64,000 nt of DNA, taken from NCBI GenBank assembly GCA_002633025.1, contig NMRB01000222.1, positions 447,707 through 511,706 of the forward strand, read 5' to 3'. Below, piece by piece: positions 1 to 9,535 of this stretch (positions within the stretch are counted from its first letter, which is position 1; every line of letters begins with the position of its first letter). The position numbers and the translations under genes were made by a program. Under the pieces are notes generated by a model. The model worked only from the letters and a program-made list of their open reading frames with translations. It was not told the origin of the DNA and did no database searches. Source of the stretch: Notospermus geniculatus. Its lineage: Eukaryota > Nemertea > Pilidiophora > Heteronemertea > Lineidae.

Positions 1-1
1 G

Positions 2-2140
2 GCTGAGGATCATCCGAAGGTAAAAGCAGGTGTGTCAGTACCGAGAGACAGTCGCAAAAAGAGAAGCTTGGATTTTCAATCTGCAAGAAACGATACAGAA
101 GACGATCTTCTGAAGGAAGGTGGCAGCAAGACGCTGAAATTTTTCCACCATTTACCCGGCAATAAAATAGTTACTAGTATAGCCACCGGCGTATTCGGAC
201 TACCCAGCATGCAGATGGTTAAAACCGTTGCTAAACACATCGACATGGTGAACGATGCGGCAAAGAATCTTGCTAAGGGTATAATATCTCACGAAGAGGA
301 ATGGACTTCCGTCAAGATTCAATGGACCAGCAAATTCAACATGCAGAAAAAACTTTCTGTTCAAGTCGCTGAAGAAATCGCTCAAGTAAGCGTGGCCAAC
401 CAACAACTGGCCATTGAAGATGCAGCACACGCAAATACTATTCAGAAAAAAATAGCACTCATGAGAGTCGTCATAGACAGACTGCTGCTAGACCTAGAAC
501 CGAAATTGTTTGAAAGTTACCTGTCTTGTGACAATTTTAGAAGACACATGGATACTTTCAGCAGTTCTTTACTTGTGTTGAATAAGGGATTCCTACCCCC
601 GGGATTGGTCGACCCAGATAGCCTGAAAGAACTTATTCGGCACGTACAGACAAAAGTGTTGAATGTTGGAATGATGAAAGTTGCCGGTTCAAAATTATTG
701 GAAGACAATTTCGTGTTTTACTACACAACTCACGGTACCACAGCCTACACACGTGATGACAAATACCTTTACATTACTTTGGAAATGCCAATATACAGCA
801 GTGGTGGTTTACTGACGGTGTACAGAATACACACCTACGACGTAGACGTGCGTACTGGAACCACCAACCGCGCTAAGAAACAACCAGCGTTTACGTACGA
901 GGACAGAGACGGTCATCCGTTGATATCCGGCAGTACTAAAGTGACAGGCCTACCCGATTACCTCGCAGTCAGCGACAATGACGAGTACTACCTGACCATG
1001 AGCCATTCTTATTTCAAAAGCTGTAAGACGTCTTCGGATCGATTCAGCGGTTCTCTGCGCATATGTAAATCCATGATACCCGCCATGCAACACAGTAGCG
1101 TGAGGATATGTGCGACCGCCTTGTTCAGAAACTCGGCAGATTTAGTAAAGGATTTGTGCCGGTTCGACCACACGCCCCGTTCTCATGAAGGTCACGCTAT
1201 TCAAATAGGACAGTCTAATCTGTTTCTTGTTCACGCCAGCAGCCGGGAAAATGACGTGTGGACATTGAATTGCCCGAATCAGGATAAGAAGGACATACCG
1301 CCCAAGATCTATGCCTTGATGTTCTTGCCCTGTTTTTGCTCGTTGAGCACTCGCGGGTTTTATCTCCCCACCGTCATGAGCGGTTGTGATATGGATCCAT
1401 TGGCCGGGGAGGACAACGCTGCTAAAATGACCGTGATTAAATTTCGGATGCCGATCAATGCGTTTTTGATTCATAATTTCGTCAATACCGAAAAGTACAA
1501 AAAAATGATCAGAGCAGAGGAAATAGGCGGGGATACGTTACAACCCGAGAATAAGTTGTGGCCGTCGTTCGAGAAGTATCTGAAACCTATCGAAATTGCC
1601 AACTTGAAATGGACGATGCCACTATCAGACGTGGTTTCGACGGTTAAAAAGTATAAGCTGGACATGACCAAGGCGGCTAAATTAAGTGACGACCATCGAA
1701 AAGTTTTTACCGAAAAGATAGATAAAGGACTGAACAAATCTCTCGACTTCCGTGACGTGGATGCGGAATTTGCCAAGAAAGGACCTTTGAAAGCATTTAA
1801 GGATATATTGGGAATATTCCCGGGACTGTCTGATTTGATTGCGGCCCTGACAAGCGGTGGATTTTTATCGCTCATTGCATTTGTAATCAGCGCATTCATG
1901 TTCTTTGCGACTTATAGATTATGTGGGATCGACAGTTTAATTGGCAAGAAATTGAAGAAGGAGAATGATAAAAGGTGCATTGTTGAAAGCAAGTCAAAGA
2001 CCGGGAAGGATACGACGGAGGCCGATAGCGATGATGATGATGATGATGATTATGTATTATACGAAAACAGACGCCACAAAAAAATGTTTGAAATGAGTGA
2101 TATGAAATCAAATGAAGAACACGAAAAACTTTTGAAATAA
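2..2140 (+). CDS. Furin-site membrane glycoprotein, possibly glycoprotein B-like (5' partial)
   Basis: The frame is open from the window edge, so the N-terminus is missing; 712 residues are visible. A basic RKKRS stretch at residues 18-22 is a furin-type cleavage signal. A long, mostly soluble region with scattered cysteines follows. Near the C-terminus (about nt 1855-1923) a hydrophobic segment forms one membrane span, followed by a basic stop-transfer, an Asp run and a Tyr-containing acidic tail of about 70 residues. This layout (cleaved ectodomain, C-terminal anchor, cytoplasmic tail) fits a herpesvirus class III fusion glycoprotein of the gB type, which would sit in the envelope. I recognise no gB signature directly, so that identity is inferred from layout and neighbours. 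It could be another viral envelope glycoprotein. A polyadenylation signal overlaps the stop codon. Confidence 0.6.
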   Translation, partial: AEDHPKVKAGVSVPRDSRKKRSLDFQSARNDTEDDLLKEGGSKTLKFFHHLPGNKIVTSIATGVFGLPSMQMVKTVAKHIDMVNDAAKNLAKGIISHEEEWTSVKIQWTSKFNMQKKLSVQVAEEIAQVSVANQQLAIEDAAHANTIQKKIALMRVVIDRLLLDLEPKLFESYLSCDNFRRHMDTFSSSLLVLNKGFLPPGLVDPDSLKELIRHVQTKVLNVGMMKVAGSKLLEDNFVFYYTTHGTTAYTRDDKYLYITLEMPIYSSGGLLTVYRIHTYDVDVRTGTTNRAKKQPAFTYEDRDGHPLISGSTKVTGLPDYLAVSDNDEYYLTMSHSYFKSCKTSSDRFSGSLRICKSMIPAMQHSSVRICATALFRNSADLVKDLCRFDHTPRSHEGHAIQIGQSNLFLVHASSRENDVWTLNCPNQDKKDIPPKIYALMFLPCFCSLSTRGFYLPTVMSGCDMDPLAGEDNAAKMTVIKFRMPINAFLIHNFVNTEKYKKMIRAEEIGGDTLQPENKLWPSFEKYLKPIEIANLKWTMPLSDVVSTVKKYKLDMTKAAKLSDDHRKVFTEKIDKGLNKSLDFRDVDAEFAKKGPLKAFKDILGIFPGLSDLIAALTSGGFLSLIAFVISAFMFFATYRLCGIDSLIGKKLKKENDKRCIVESKSKTGKDTTEADSDDDDDDDYVLYENRRHKKMFEMSDMKSNEEHEKLLK

Positions 2141-2141
2141 A
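2136..2141 (+). terminator. AATAAA polyadenylation signal overlapping the stop
   Basis: AATAAA spans the TAA stop of the glycoprotein gene, an economical arrangement common in large DNA viruses. Confidence 0.6.
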
Positions 2142-2510
2142 ATCATCATACGCCGTGACGTGGCGCTGTCACCCCAAGACCCGGACGTCCTATTTTTCTA
2201 ACAGTATTTCCATTTATTCTTGCCCCAAAATAAACAACTCTCTTTGCTTCAGTTTTGACTAAATTACACTCCCCAGTTCCATGTTCAAAGGTCTCCATAT
2301 AGTACTGGTTTGTTACGTCAGCAATGCCACAGGATGCCAATATTGATAACGTCTTTGGGGAAAATTTGCAGTGGAAATTGTGCCGGTGGATAAATGTACA
2401 TGCTTTGACGGCGCGACGTCAACAGCGAGAAAAGTGACGTCAGTACGTCATTAGGAGCTTGTGGTTGCTGCGCCATCTGCAGTCATGCCTGTTCCCCGTT
2501 TGACTGGTTG
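2141..2510. other. Intergenic spacer between convergent genes, ACGTCA-rich
   Basis: This spacer lies between the 3' ends of the glycoprotein gene (+) and the 260-residue gene (-). It has several ACGTCA words, including a perfect CRE palindrome TGACGTCA at 2435-2442 and ACGTCA copies just beside it. It also has a 64-codon minus-strand open frame that I do not regard as a gene. Whether the CRE-like sites work here is unknown. Confidence 0.35.
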
Positions 2511-3293
2511 TCAGGTCTTCTTGTCTCCGTGGTGGCTGAATGACTCGAGGCCATGCTCGTCGTTTAGACAGAGGAATCTAAACGCTGGTACTTCATCATT
2601 CACCTCTATTGGTAAATTATACTCAACCAATTTATATAAGATTTTCCTGTCTCTCTTTGAAGTTACAAGTACGTTTCGTTTTGTGCTCTTGGGTTCGGGT
2701 GGCGTTAAATTACCATCATCCCCGGTTAATTTCAGTATTTTTAGTGCATCCGAGTAGTTTTCGAATTCCTTTTTGTGATCGAAAAAATCCAATGGATCGA
2801 CGGAATGGACATAGGATTCGTCTACAGTTGTTTTCCCAACAGTCTTGGTTTTTGTGCGCTGAGGAGTTACTGTGACGATTTGCAAGTACGGACCGCCTAT
2901 TTCGGTGAATATGTCAGCCAGTCTACTTGTGTACCAGTTGTATACCTTCAATTTTTTCAGACTATTTGCTGTGAAGAACGAAGGCGCCTTTCCGTCCAGA
3001 TATCTATTAAACCAGTACCAAAATGATGCCTGACACTTATCCAACAAGTACAGACACTGATCACGGTTGGTAGCTACGAAAACTTCACCGGTGACAATTT
3101 CAGATTTATCCCTGGCATTTTGGTACACGAGATTTTTCATGTTGTATGGGTATGTCAGTTTGCAGTTCTTAATAGCTTCGTGTGCCAGTGGACACACATT
3201 CTCCACTTCCTTGATGTCCGACTCCGTGAGGAATCCATAGTCGGTCAACATTTTGAAATCAGAAGAGGTATCAAACCAACTACATGTAGTCAT
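2511..3293 (-). CDS. Conserved-looking viral protein of unknown function, 260 aa
   Basis: I chose the ATG at 3293. The 32 extra upstream codons of the longer frame lie partly opposite the primase N-terminus and include the antisense of its Asp run, so they are probably not coding. The protein is soluble and rich in aromatic residues and Lys, with no signal peptide or membrane segment. I do not recognise the family. It is divergent from the primase gene, leaving only 30 bases between the two start codons, so both genes must share a very small promoter region or use elements inside each other. Its 3' end converges on the glycoprotein gene. Confidence 0.7.
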   Translation of the reverse strand: MTTCSWFDTSSDFKMLTDYGFLTESDIKEVENVCPLAHEAIKNCKLTYPYNMKNLVYQNARDKSEIVTGEVFVATNRDQCLYLLDKCQASFWYWFNRYLDGKAPSFFTANSLKKLKVYNWYTSRLADIFTEIGGPYLQIVTVTPQRTKTKTVGKTTVDESYVHSVDPLDFFDHKKEFENYSDALKILKLTGDDGNLTPPEPKSTKRNVLVTSKRDRKILYKLVEYNLPIEVNDEVPAFRFLCLNDEHGLESFSHHGDKKT

Positions 3294-3323
3294 TCGGCTT
3301 GGTATGTAAATGTCAAAAAAATC

Positions 3324-6300
3324 ATGGCATCTCGAAATGTAGCCAAGAGAGCCGCGGTTGATGTGTTCGCCGACGATGACGATGATCAACTCATGATGTC
3401 CCTGGGATGGGACTTGATAATCGGTAGAGCTATATTATCTGTAGATAATCAAAATTATTTTTTGATACCGGGATCAACGATAAAGAAAATGGGGGAAAAG
3501 AAAAAGAACGCCGGTGATTCCGTAGATAAGAAAGAACAAAACACCACCGCTCAAGAAGCTGAATTGTTGTCCACTGAATTCCACTTGTGGTTTTTAGAAC
3601 TACTGGACGAGGAAGCAAAAACCACTGTACCTATGGGAAGCGTCACAATGGACCTGATGCGAGAAAACGGATGTTCTGCAGTAATCCTACTGGAAGGTGT
3701 ATATTCTCATCACATGTGTCCTAGGTTAACCGATGTCTTGGGACTACTGGTCTTTCATTGTCCTTTGGAAAAGGCGTCGGAAATACTTAGAAGTGGCCGA
3801 TTCAAATACCACAATCCGGAGATGAGTGCACTGATGACGATAGAATGGTTGACTCCCAGTCAATTTGTACATGGATGTATAAACTTCGGTGGAGGGCCCA
3901 GAAACTACAGGACTTACAATGACGCGACTTTCATCACCGCCGACAACAGAGTAGAAAAAGGAGAAGTGGAGCGATGGAAGGATCTTATGCACATCATCAA
4001 TGTAAAGTTCAAGGATTTCTTTGGTAGACGGACCAAGATCGGATCCAAAACAGGTGGCTGTTCTCCCTCGGCATGCGAGTTGTCCACAGCATCAATGATC
4101 ACTTACACTTGGTCGCTTGGCGGTGTTTTGGGTAACTGGGCAAACAGGAGCGGGGACATACGAAGCGTTGATGTCAAAGATGACGGGAGACTACTCCCAC
4201 TGATCATCTTATATTTCCACTATCGTTTACGATCTCACAATCGTAATTTCCTGGTCCCTCAACAAATATTAGATGGCCTAAACTCTCTAAATCTGACCAG
4301 TTTTGAGGATGGCAAAGCAACTGTAGACGACGAAGAAGACGGTGATGATATGCTAACTGACGACCTGAGCACAGAACGGAAAGAACTTGAAAAATTATTC
4401 CAGTTCATCAATAATAGAGGAGTAGTTGGTGGGAACGTTTTTGCACAGGTGGAAGAAGAAAGAGAGGTTGTAACAACATCAGAATACTTCGCAAAACGGA
4501 GAAAGATAAAACGAAGAATACCTCGCAAAATAGCCAAATCAATACCAGTAAAACATTCTGATCTCAATCAAAATCCGCTGTATTTCTTACAGTGTGCCGC
4601 CAGATTTGTAATGGACAACAGAGAATTGATGAGTCACAACATGAGAAAAACAATAGAACTACTCACCAGGAAGAAGGCCAATGATGACTACTTTAGAAGT
4701 ACTGTTGTCGAAGCCAAGAAAAAAGCTATCAAAGACTTGGCGTCGGTAGAAATGTTCCAAATACACACTACAGAGGCCATTGCAAACGACGCAATGAAAA
4801 CCATCCCAATGGAAGTCTTTTCACAAGAAAAGAACGAATCTTGGTGTGATGAAATAACCAAGGTGGTAAGCAAACAAACAGATATCTCTAGGGTCAAGGA
4901 TCACTTGTGTAAACAGATAACTTGCATCACTAGTGACAAAAGATACTCACGAACCTATGGTAGATGCGAAACAAATGCGTCGCATCTGAGACTACAGCTA
5001 GCGGCAATCCAGCAAGTGCAATTGGGTCGCAGAGAAAGCCAATGCTTCAGAACGCTAGTGGAGAACAAATGCAAAACCACTACTGCAAATTACGCCTTGG
5101 AATCTGACGATCTGGCCGAGATGAAACTGCCCAAAAGACAACGATGGGTACAAGTTCACAACTATGTGTGTAATACCGACCTCACGGACATTGCCGAATG
5201 TCGCCGAACGAAAAGTCGCAATTCAAAGAAAACAAAGATAGACTTATTCGACACCGCAGTAGAGGCTGAAAGAAAGTTTCCATACAAACACAGGGTGATG
5301 AAAGGTCAGAATATGGCCATCAGAGAAACTTTCGTGAAGTCGGCACTGAATGGCACCCCGGTATGGAATCACGTGGAGGAGATTCAGACCAAAAAGGGAC
5401 CCGCACCGTCATATGTATACCATTCGTTGACAAAAACCGACTCGAATCACGTCGGAACAGGACAGCATGCCGACACTTGTACCAAAAAGTATATGTATGC
5501 AGAGGACGGTGCAATAGGTGCATGTCAAGAAATTACATCGCCTCTGTGCAATGTGACAAATCTCATCATGGATGTAGATCTCCACTCCTCTCGCCGCTTG
5601 GATTTGGCTTGCAATCGTCCGGATTCACCAGAATACGCAACATTGGAGAGTTACGACAAATTCTGGAAGCATGTTTACATGGAAATGATACAAGTCATAG
5701 AATATATTCTTTTGAGAAGAATCGGACTGTCCAATACTGACGAGGTAAAGCATTACATTCTGAAATCAGACAAAAGTAGAATCGAAACAGGGGCGGTGGG
5801 TCTCAGACAAATTGTTGTCTTTCCGCCTGGGTTAGAAGTGTCACCGTTGGTAGCCAGTCAAGTGGTGCAAATGGCAAACACCGTCAGGCACTTTTACCCG
5901 CACTTGAAATTATTTGGCGGTGACAAAAGCCGAGACTTCATATACGACGATGCCATATACGGAAGCGATGGTCGGGCTAGACATGCCATTCGTGGACCAT
6001 ATCAGAGTAAATTCATTGGTCGAAAGGAAGCGGTCCTGTTACCTGTGTTCAAGTATGTGAGCGTAAACGGGGCTGGTAGAGAAGAAGACAGTAATCAACT
6101 CATTCCATACGAAGATCGATTTGTGCACGGTGGTAAGGTGGATAAAAGTAGAATGACCGTTAGGGTAATCGAACGATTTGACAACATCAATTTCCTAGAA
6201 GACGAAGTTTACCTGGACAGCATGGAAACAAGAGCCTTACATACGTTCACTGCACAAAAATGTACTACAAGACTAGCAGAATCCATGGAAGAGTTTGATA

Positions 6301-7490
6301 AGAAGTTGCTGATGTCTGGTCCACTCGAACCCGTAGAGAACCGAATTCAAGACGTCGTGACGGGTTTGAATCAACTCTGGAACAATGGTCACAAACAAAA
6401 AGTTTACAACCGGTTGATGACTGAGGGGTATTCCCAAGATGTCTTATACGATGTGATGCACAACATGTGTTTCAGAATGACTGGTAGCTCTATTCAACTT
6501 GTATACGCCAATGGGTCTGGTCGTGGAAATGGATCCAACAGCGGAAAGTGTCTGAATTTTTGCTTTTACGAACCACATGCGAAACGGACTACAACGTACG
6601 TCACGGCAGGATTCAGTAGCTGTAGTATGAGAGTCAGCCTTTTCGTCTACTGCTTCAAAACCTCGTGTAGGAATCAGAAGAAGGCAGCTGTTACCTACGA
6701 GATGAATTATGATGACGACGTGTTCCTATTTCCACTGATCAAGACGAGGTTCTTGGATAACGCGTGCACTCCAATGGATGACTTGTATTTTGTGAACGGA
6801 GTGTCAATCGTTTACTTGTCACCGTCATTCGAAGAAGGGAGTACATTCAAAGCAAACAAACGGGAAAACAAAGAACCCGAGAAGAAATGGACAGAAATGA
6901 ACGTCGGCAGAGGAGTAGGAGACAAAAACTACTCCTTTGCTGCGATGACGAAAAATGTACATATTCCAAAACCACCATCACAGGAGGGAACTAGTAAACG
7001 GTTAGATATTCAGACCATCAAGAAACAAAGGGCCGCGGATAAGAAAGAAAGTGCATTAGAACGTCAACAATCACATTTGAAAAAAATGCACGAATTCATG
7101 GGCAAAACTAATGCGAGCAAGGTCAATGTTCTCTCCCTGTACTGCGTGGATGTGTTAGACCCGAATACAAATCGGAGATACACGTTCTTCCGTACCGATA
7201 GTCAGTTGTATGTACTGTACAGTCTGTCGGCTGATTATACAAGTACGGGAGAGGACAAAGATGGGCTGAACTTCTTTTTCGGTGGAGACGACGAAAATGA
7301 AGGCGGTGAGTGGAAAGCGAGCAAACGCCGGCGTGTAATCATGAACAAGCCAAGAATCTACTTTGGAAAGAATGCCGCTTACATTCACAAGATGATGCGA
7401 AATGACTTGAATGTTCACGAAGTAATTTGTGACAAGTTGCAGTTCTTACTGGAAAAGGAACTGGGGCCACTGGAGGGACAGTTAGCGTGA
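3324..7490 (+). CDS. Herpesvirus-like helicase-primase primase subunit (UL52 type), 1388 aa
   Basis: In herpesviruses the UL52-type primase makes RNA primers at the replication fork as part of a three-protein helicase-primase complex. Here a hydrophobic strand leads into MDVDLH, giving the two metal-binding aspartates of an archaeo-eukaryotic primase at D750 and D752. About 325 residues later a Cys/His cluster (residues about 1076-1116, starting CLNFC and ending KTSC) matches the position and look of the UL52 C-terminal zinc-binding element. The gene continues about 270 residues past it with a Lys-rich segment. The start is set at 3324, immediately before an acidic ADDDDD stretch; an upstream ATG at 3120 would lie within the divergent gene. 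The length exceeds mammalian herpesvirus primases (about 1050 aa) but suits the larger malacoherpesvirus proteins. Family assignment is from motif recognition, not alignment. Confidence 0.75.
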   Translation: MASRNVAKRAAVDVFADDDDDQLMMSLGWDLIIGRAILSVDNQNYFLIPGSTIKKMGEKKKNAGDSVDKKEQNTTAQEAELLSTEFHLWFLELLDEEAKTTVPMGSVTMDLMRENGCSAVILLEGVYSHHMCPRLTDVLGLLVFHCPLEKASEILRSGRFKYHNPEMSALMTIEWLTPSQFVHGCINFGGGPRNYRTYNDATFITADNRVEKGEVERWKDLMHIINVKFKDFFGRRTKIGSKTGGCSPSACELSTASMITYTWSLGGVLGNWANRSGDIRSVDVKDDGRLLPLIILYFHYRLRSHNRNFLVPQQILDGLNSLNLTSFEDGKATVDDEEDGDDMLTDDLSTERKELEKLFQFINNRGVVGGNVFAQVEEEREVVTTSEYFAKRRKIKRRIPRKIAKSIPVKHSDLNQNPLYFLQCAARFVMDNRELMSHNMRKTIELLTRKKANDDYFRSTVVEAKKKAIKDLASVEMFQIHTTEAIANDAMKTIPMEVFSQEKNESWCDEITKVVSKQTDISRVKDHLCKQITCITSDKRYSRTYGRCETNASHLRLQLAAIQQVQLGRRESQCFRTLVENKCKTTTANYALESDDLAEMKLPKRQRWVQVHNYVCNTDLTDIAECRRTKSRNSKKTKIDLFDTAVEAERKFPYKHRVMKGQNMAIRETFVKSALNGTPVWNHVEEIQTKKGPAPSYVYHSLTKTDSNHVGTGQHADTCTKKYMYAEDGAIGACQEITSPLCNVTNLIMDVDLHSSRRLDLACNRPDSPEYATLESYDKFWKHVYMEMIQVIEYILLRRIGLSNTDEVKHYILKSDKSRIETGAVGLRQIVVFPPGLEVSPLVASQVVQMANTVRHFYPHLKLFGGDKSRDFIYDDAIYGSDGRARHAIRGPYQSKFIGRKEAVLLPVFKYVSVNGAGREEDSNQLIPYEDRFVHGGKVDKSRMTVRVIERFDNINFLEDEVYLDSMETRALHTFTAQKCTTRLAESMEEFDKKLLMSGPLEPVENRIQDVVTGLNQLWNNGHKQKVYNRLMTEGYSQDVLYDVMHNMCFRMTGSSIQLVYANGSGRGNGSNSGKCLNFCFYEPHAKRTTTYVTAGFSSCSMRVSLFVYCFKTSCRNQKKAAVTYEMNYDDDVFLFPLIKTRFLDNACTPMDDLYFVNGVSIVYLSPSFEEGSTFKANKRENKEPEKKWTEMNVGRGVGDKNYSFAAMTKNVHIPKPPSQEGTSKRLDIQTIKKQRAADKKESALERQQSHLKKMHEFMGKTNASKVNVLSLYCVDVLDPNTNRRYTFFRTDSQLYVLYSLSADYTSTGEDKDGLNFFFGGDDENEGGEWKASKRRRVIMNKPRIYFGKNAAYIHKMMRNDLNVHEVICDKLQFLLEKELGPLEGQLA

Positions 7491-7761
7491 AAATATCGGG
7501 TCCTGAATTGATACCAACTGCTGGTCCAGATTTGTCACAAAGCGAATAGAAACCATCGAGAGAAACATCGAAGTTTCGTAACTGGGAAAAATAACAGTTT
7601 CGGTTTTGATAATTGGGGAACTGAGAGACAGTTTTGGTTTTCAAATACCAATTCAAAGTTGTATTTGTGTTATGAACTTATTTGGGTAGTCGGTGAACAT
7701 CTACAACATTTATCGATAGGCAAGCCAACCTACATGTATACAACCATCCAGAAAGGGCAAA

Positions 7762-8868
7762 ATGAGTGAATGCGGAGACTCTTTCGAACACATTGAAGAA
7801 TTGTATGATAAAAATGCCATGCAGAAGTATCTAGATACGCATCCGCAGCCATTCCCAACCATGATGGAGAAAATGTCAATCGGATACACGACGAGTACTC
7901 ATGAGCATGCCATCAAAAAACATGAAGACGGAAAAGGGGATCTTGAAGATGATGATATAAAGATCATCAAACTGGATGAGGAGAAACCCAAGACGGCCAT
8001 TGTGGAAGCCCTGAAGGAACCGGACCCTAAACAGAACCCACATTGTATGCAGACGCATCGGATACATCATTTCCAGGAGCAGAGAGCCATTATGAACTCG
8101 CGTCACTATGAGCATGTCAACGATATGGCAAAGCTAAATTCCGACCACCAAAACGAACTGCTTGAAATGAAGAAGGCGCACGTTGAAGAGATTGACGATA
8201 TGAAGGCCAAATTGCAAGAAGCGAGGGAAAGATCTGACACAAATGCCGTGAAGTATTCTCACTCTCAGGTCTTGATTGATCTGATGCGTAGGAAACATCA
8301 CATGCTCGCAAAAGAACGAGACACCGCGATTATGGAACGCGATGACCATCTTGCCCATGATGGTGATGAGCGAGAACACCTGAGAGCTCAAGTTGAGGAT
8401 AGCAAACGCAAACTCTCCGACCTGCAAACCAAATTGGCTGATGTAACACTCTGGCACCGTGCAAAATTGGAGCGCGACGAAGAGGTAATTAGAGACCTCA
8501 CGCGTCAGAATCAAACCCTAATCAAACAAGCCGAGGAGATGAAGGCAAAACATAGCCGAGACCAAATGAAACGAGACGAAGATTGTGCCAGACTACTCAA
8601 TGATGTATATATCGAACTTGAGAGCAGTAAGTCAACACCACCTGTTGCCGCCACTAACAACATGGATGAACCACCACCGTTGGAATATCCCAATTTATCA
8701 CGGGCTTCTGCGCCGCCTCCTGAACAACCATATAATTGGTTTGGTCGGCCGGCAGCCTACAACCAAGACAATGCCAGGAATTGGATGATGTCACGATTGG
8801 AGGAAGACCAGAGAGGGAGAACTCCATATGGTCCATACAAGTATGCCGGGAAGCAATTTTATTTCTGA
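7762..8868 (+). CDS. Coiled-coil viral protein, 368 aa
   Basis: Residues about 100-285 are a long charged heptad-like helix (many E/K/R with regular L/M/I), predicted coiled coil. The N-terminus is acidic. The C-terminal 80 residues are Pro, Tyr and Asn-rich, with PPP and PPEQPY stretches that could be late-domain or adaptor-binding motifs. There is no membrane segment. I do not recognise the family; by style it could be a tegument or scaffold-like protein. It follows the primase gene by 271 bases in the same orientation, and that gap holds no other reading frame I support. Confidence 0.75.
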   Translation: MSECGDSFEHIEELYDKNAMQKYLDTHPQPFPTMMEKMSIGYTTSTHEHAIKKHEDGKGDLEDDDIKIIKLDEEKPKTAIVEALKEPDPKQNPHCMQTHRIHHFQEQRAIMNSRHYEHVNDMAKLNSDHQNELLEMKKAHVEEIDDMKAKLQEARERSDTNAVKYSHSQVLIDLMRRKHHMLAKERDTAIMERDDHLAHDGDEREHLRAQVEDSKRKLSDLQTKLADVTLWHRAKLERDEEVIRDLTRQNQTLIKQAEEMKAKHSRDQMKRDEDCARLLNDVYIELESSKSTPPVAATNNMDEPPPLEYPNLSRASAPPPEQPYNWFGRPAAYNQDNARNWMMSRLEEDQRGRTPYGPYKYAGKQFYF

Positions 8869-9084
8869 AAGCAGTATGAAATGTCTGCAATCTTACAGAT
8901 TCAGTTGTGAGACTTTGTTGCAGGGATATTTGACTTTTCATCCCTCATGCCGTTGATTTGTATTTTGGAAAAACTTGGAATATGGTGCAAATTGTAAAAT
9001 GAAACTGAGAGAAAAAATCACGTTAGTGTTGAATTTGTCACATTTAGGTTTTTACAGCGACCGTTCTGCCCCTTCCTTTCCATC

Positions 9085-9291
9085 ATGTACATGGAGCAGA
9101 ATGAGAGGAGACGAGAGATTCTCAAAATATTAGTGATATTCGCTTTAACAGTACTTTTCATCGTGCTTGTTTTTGCACTTGCCAATAAGAATCAGCTGAC
9201 GTTAGCCATGTCATTGGCAACTACCCCACAACCCACGCTACCACAGATGGTGGAGAAAAAAAATGCGATGACGACGAAGCCCGGTTTTTGA
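9085..9291 (+). CDS. Small single-span membrane protein, 68 aa
   Basis: A short basic N-terminus (NERRRE) is followed by a strongly hydrophobic segment at residues about 13-33 and a Thr/Pro-rich tail ending in Lys-rich residues. This is a typical small type II or III viral membrane protein. It stands alone between the coiled-coil gene and the capsid gene in the same orientation. No family is recognised; support is the intact frame, the clear membrane helix and the compact context. Confidence 0.55.
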   Translation: MYMEQNERRREILKILVIFALTVLFIVLVFALANKNQLTLAMSLATTPQPTLPQMVEKKNAMTTKPGF

Positions 9292-9535
9292 AAGAGAGAA
9301 AGCACCTACGTGTATGATTGATACCAAGCACTGGTAGGTTTGCACACGCGTTAACTCGCCAGGAGACATTTTATTTCATTTTGCTATTTCGTTATTTGTA
9401 CAGTCTTCAAAGCAAATACATAAGTCAGGAAAAAATACATTTGACTGCCGACAGACAACAAATTAAATCGTGTCGGCCATCTGTGGTCATTACAACAATC
9501 ATCATTACTGGCTGCCTGGTCGCCTTTTTACCGCG

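Noticed and set aside
2146-2340. 64-codon minus-strand frame in the first viral spacer
   Set aside because: Short, without features, between two convergent 3' ends.
3120-3323. N-terminal extension of the primase frame
   Set aside because: These codons overlap the divergent 260-residue gene and look antisense to it; the acidic start at 3324 is more natural.
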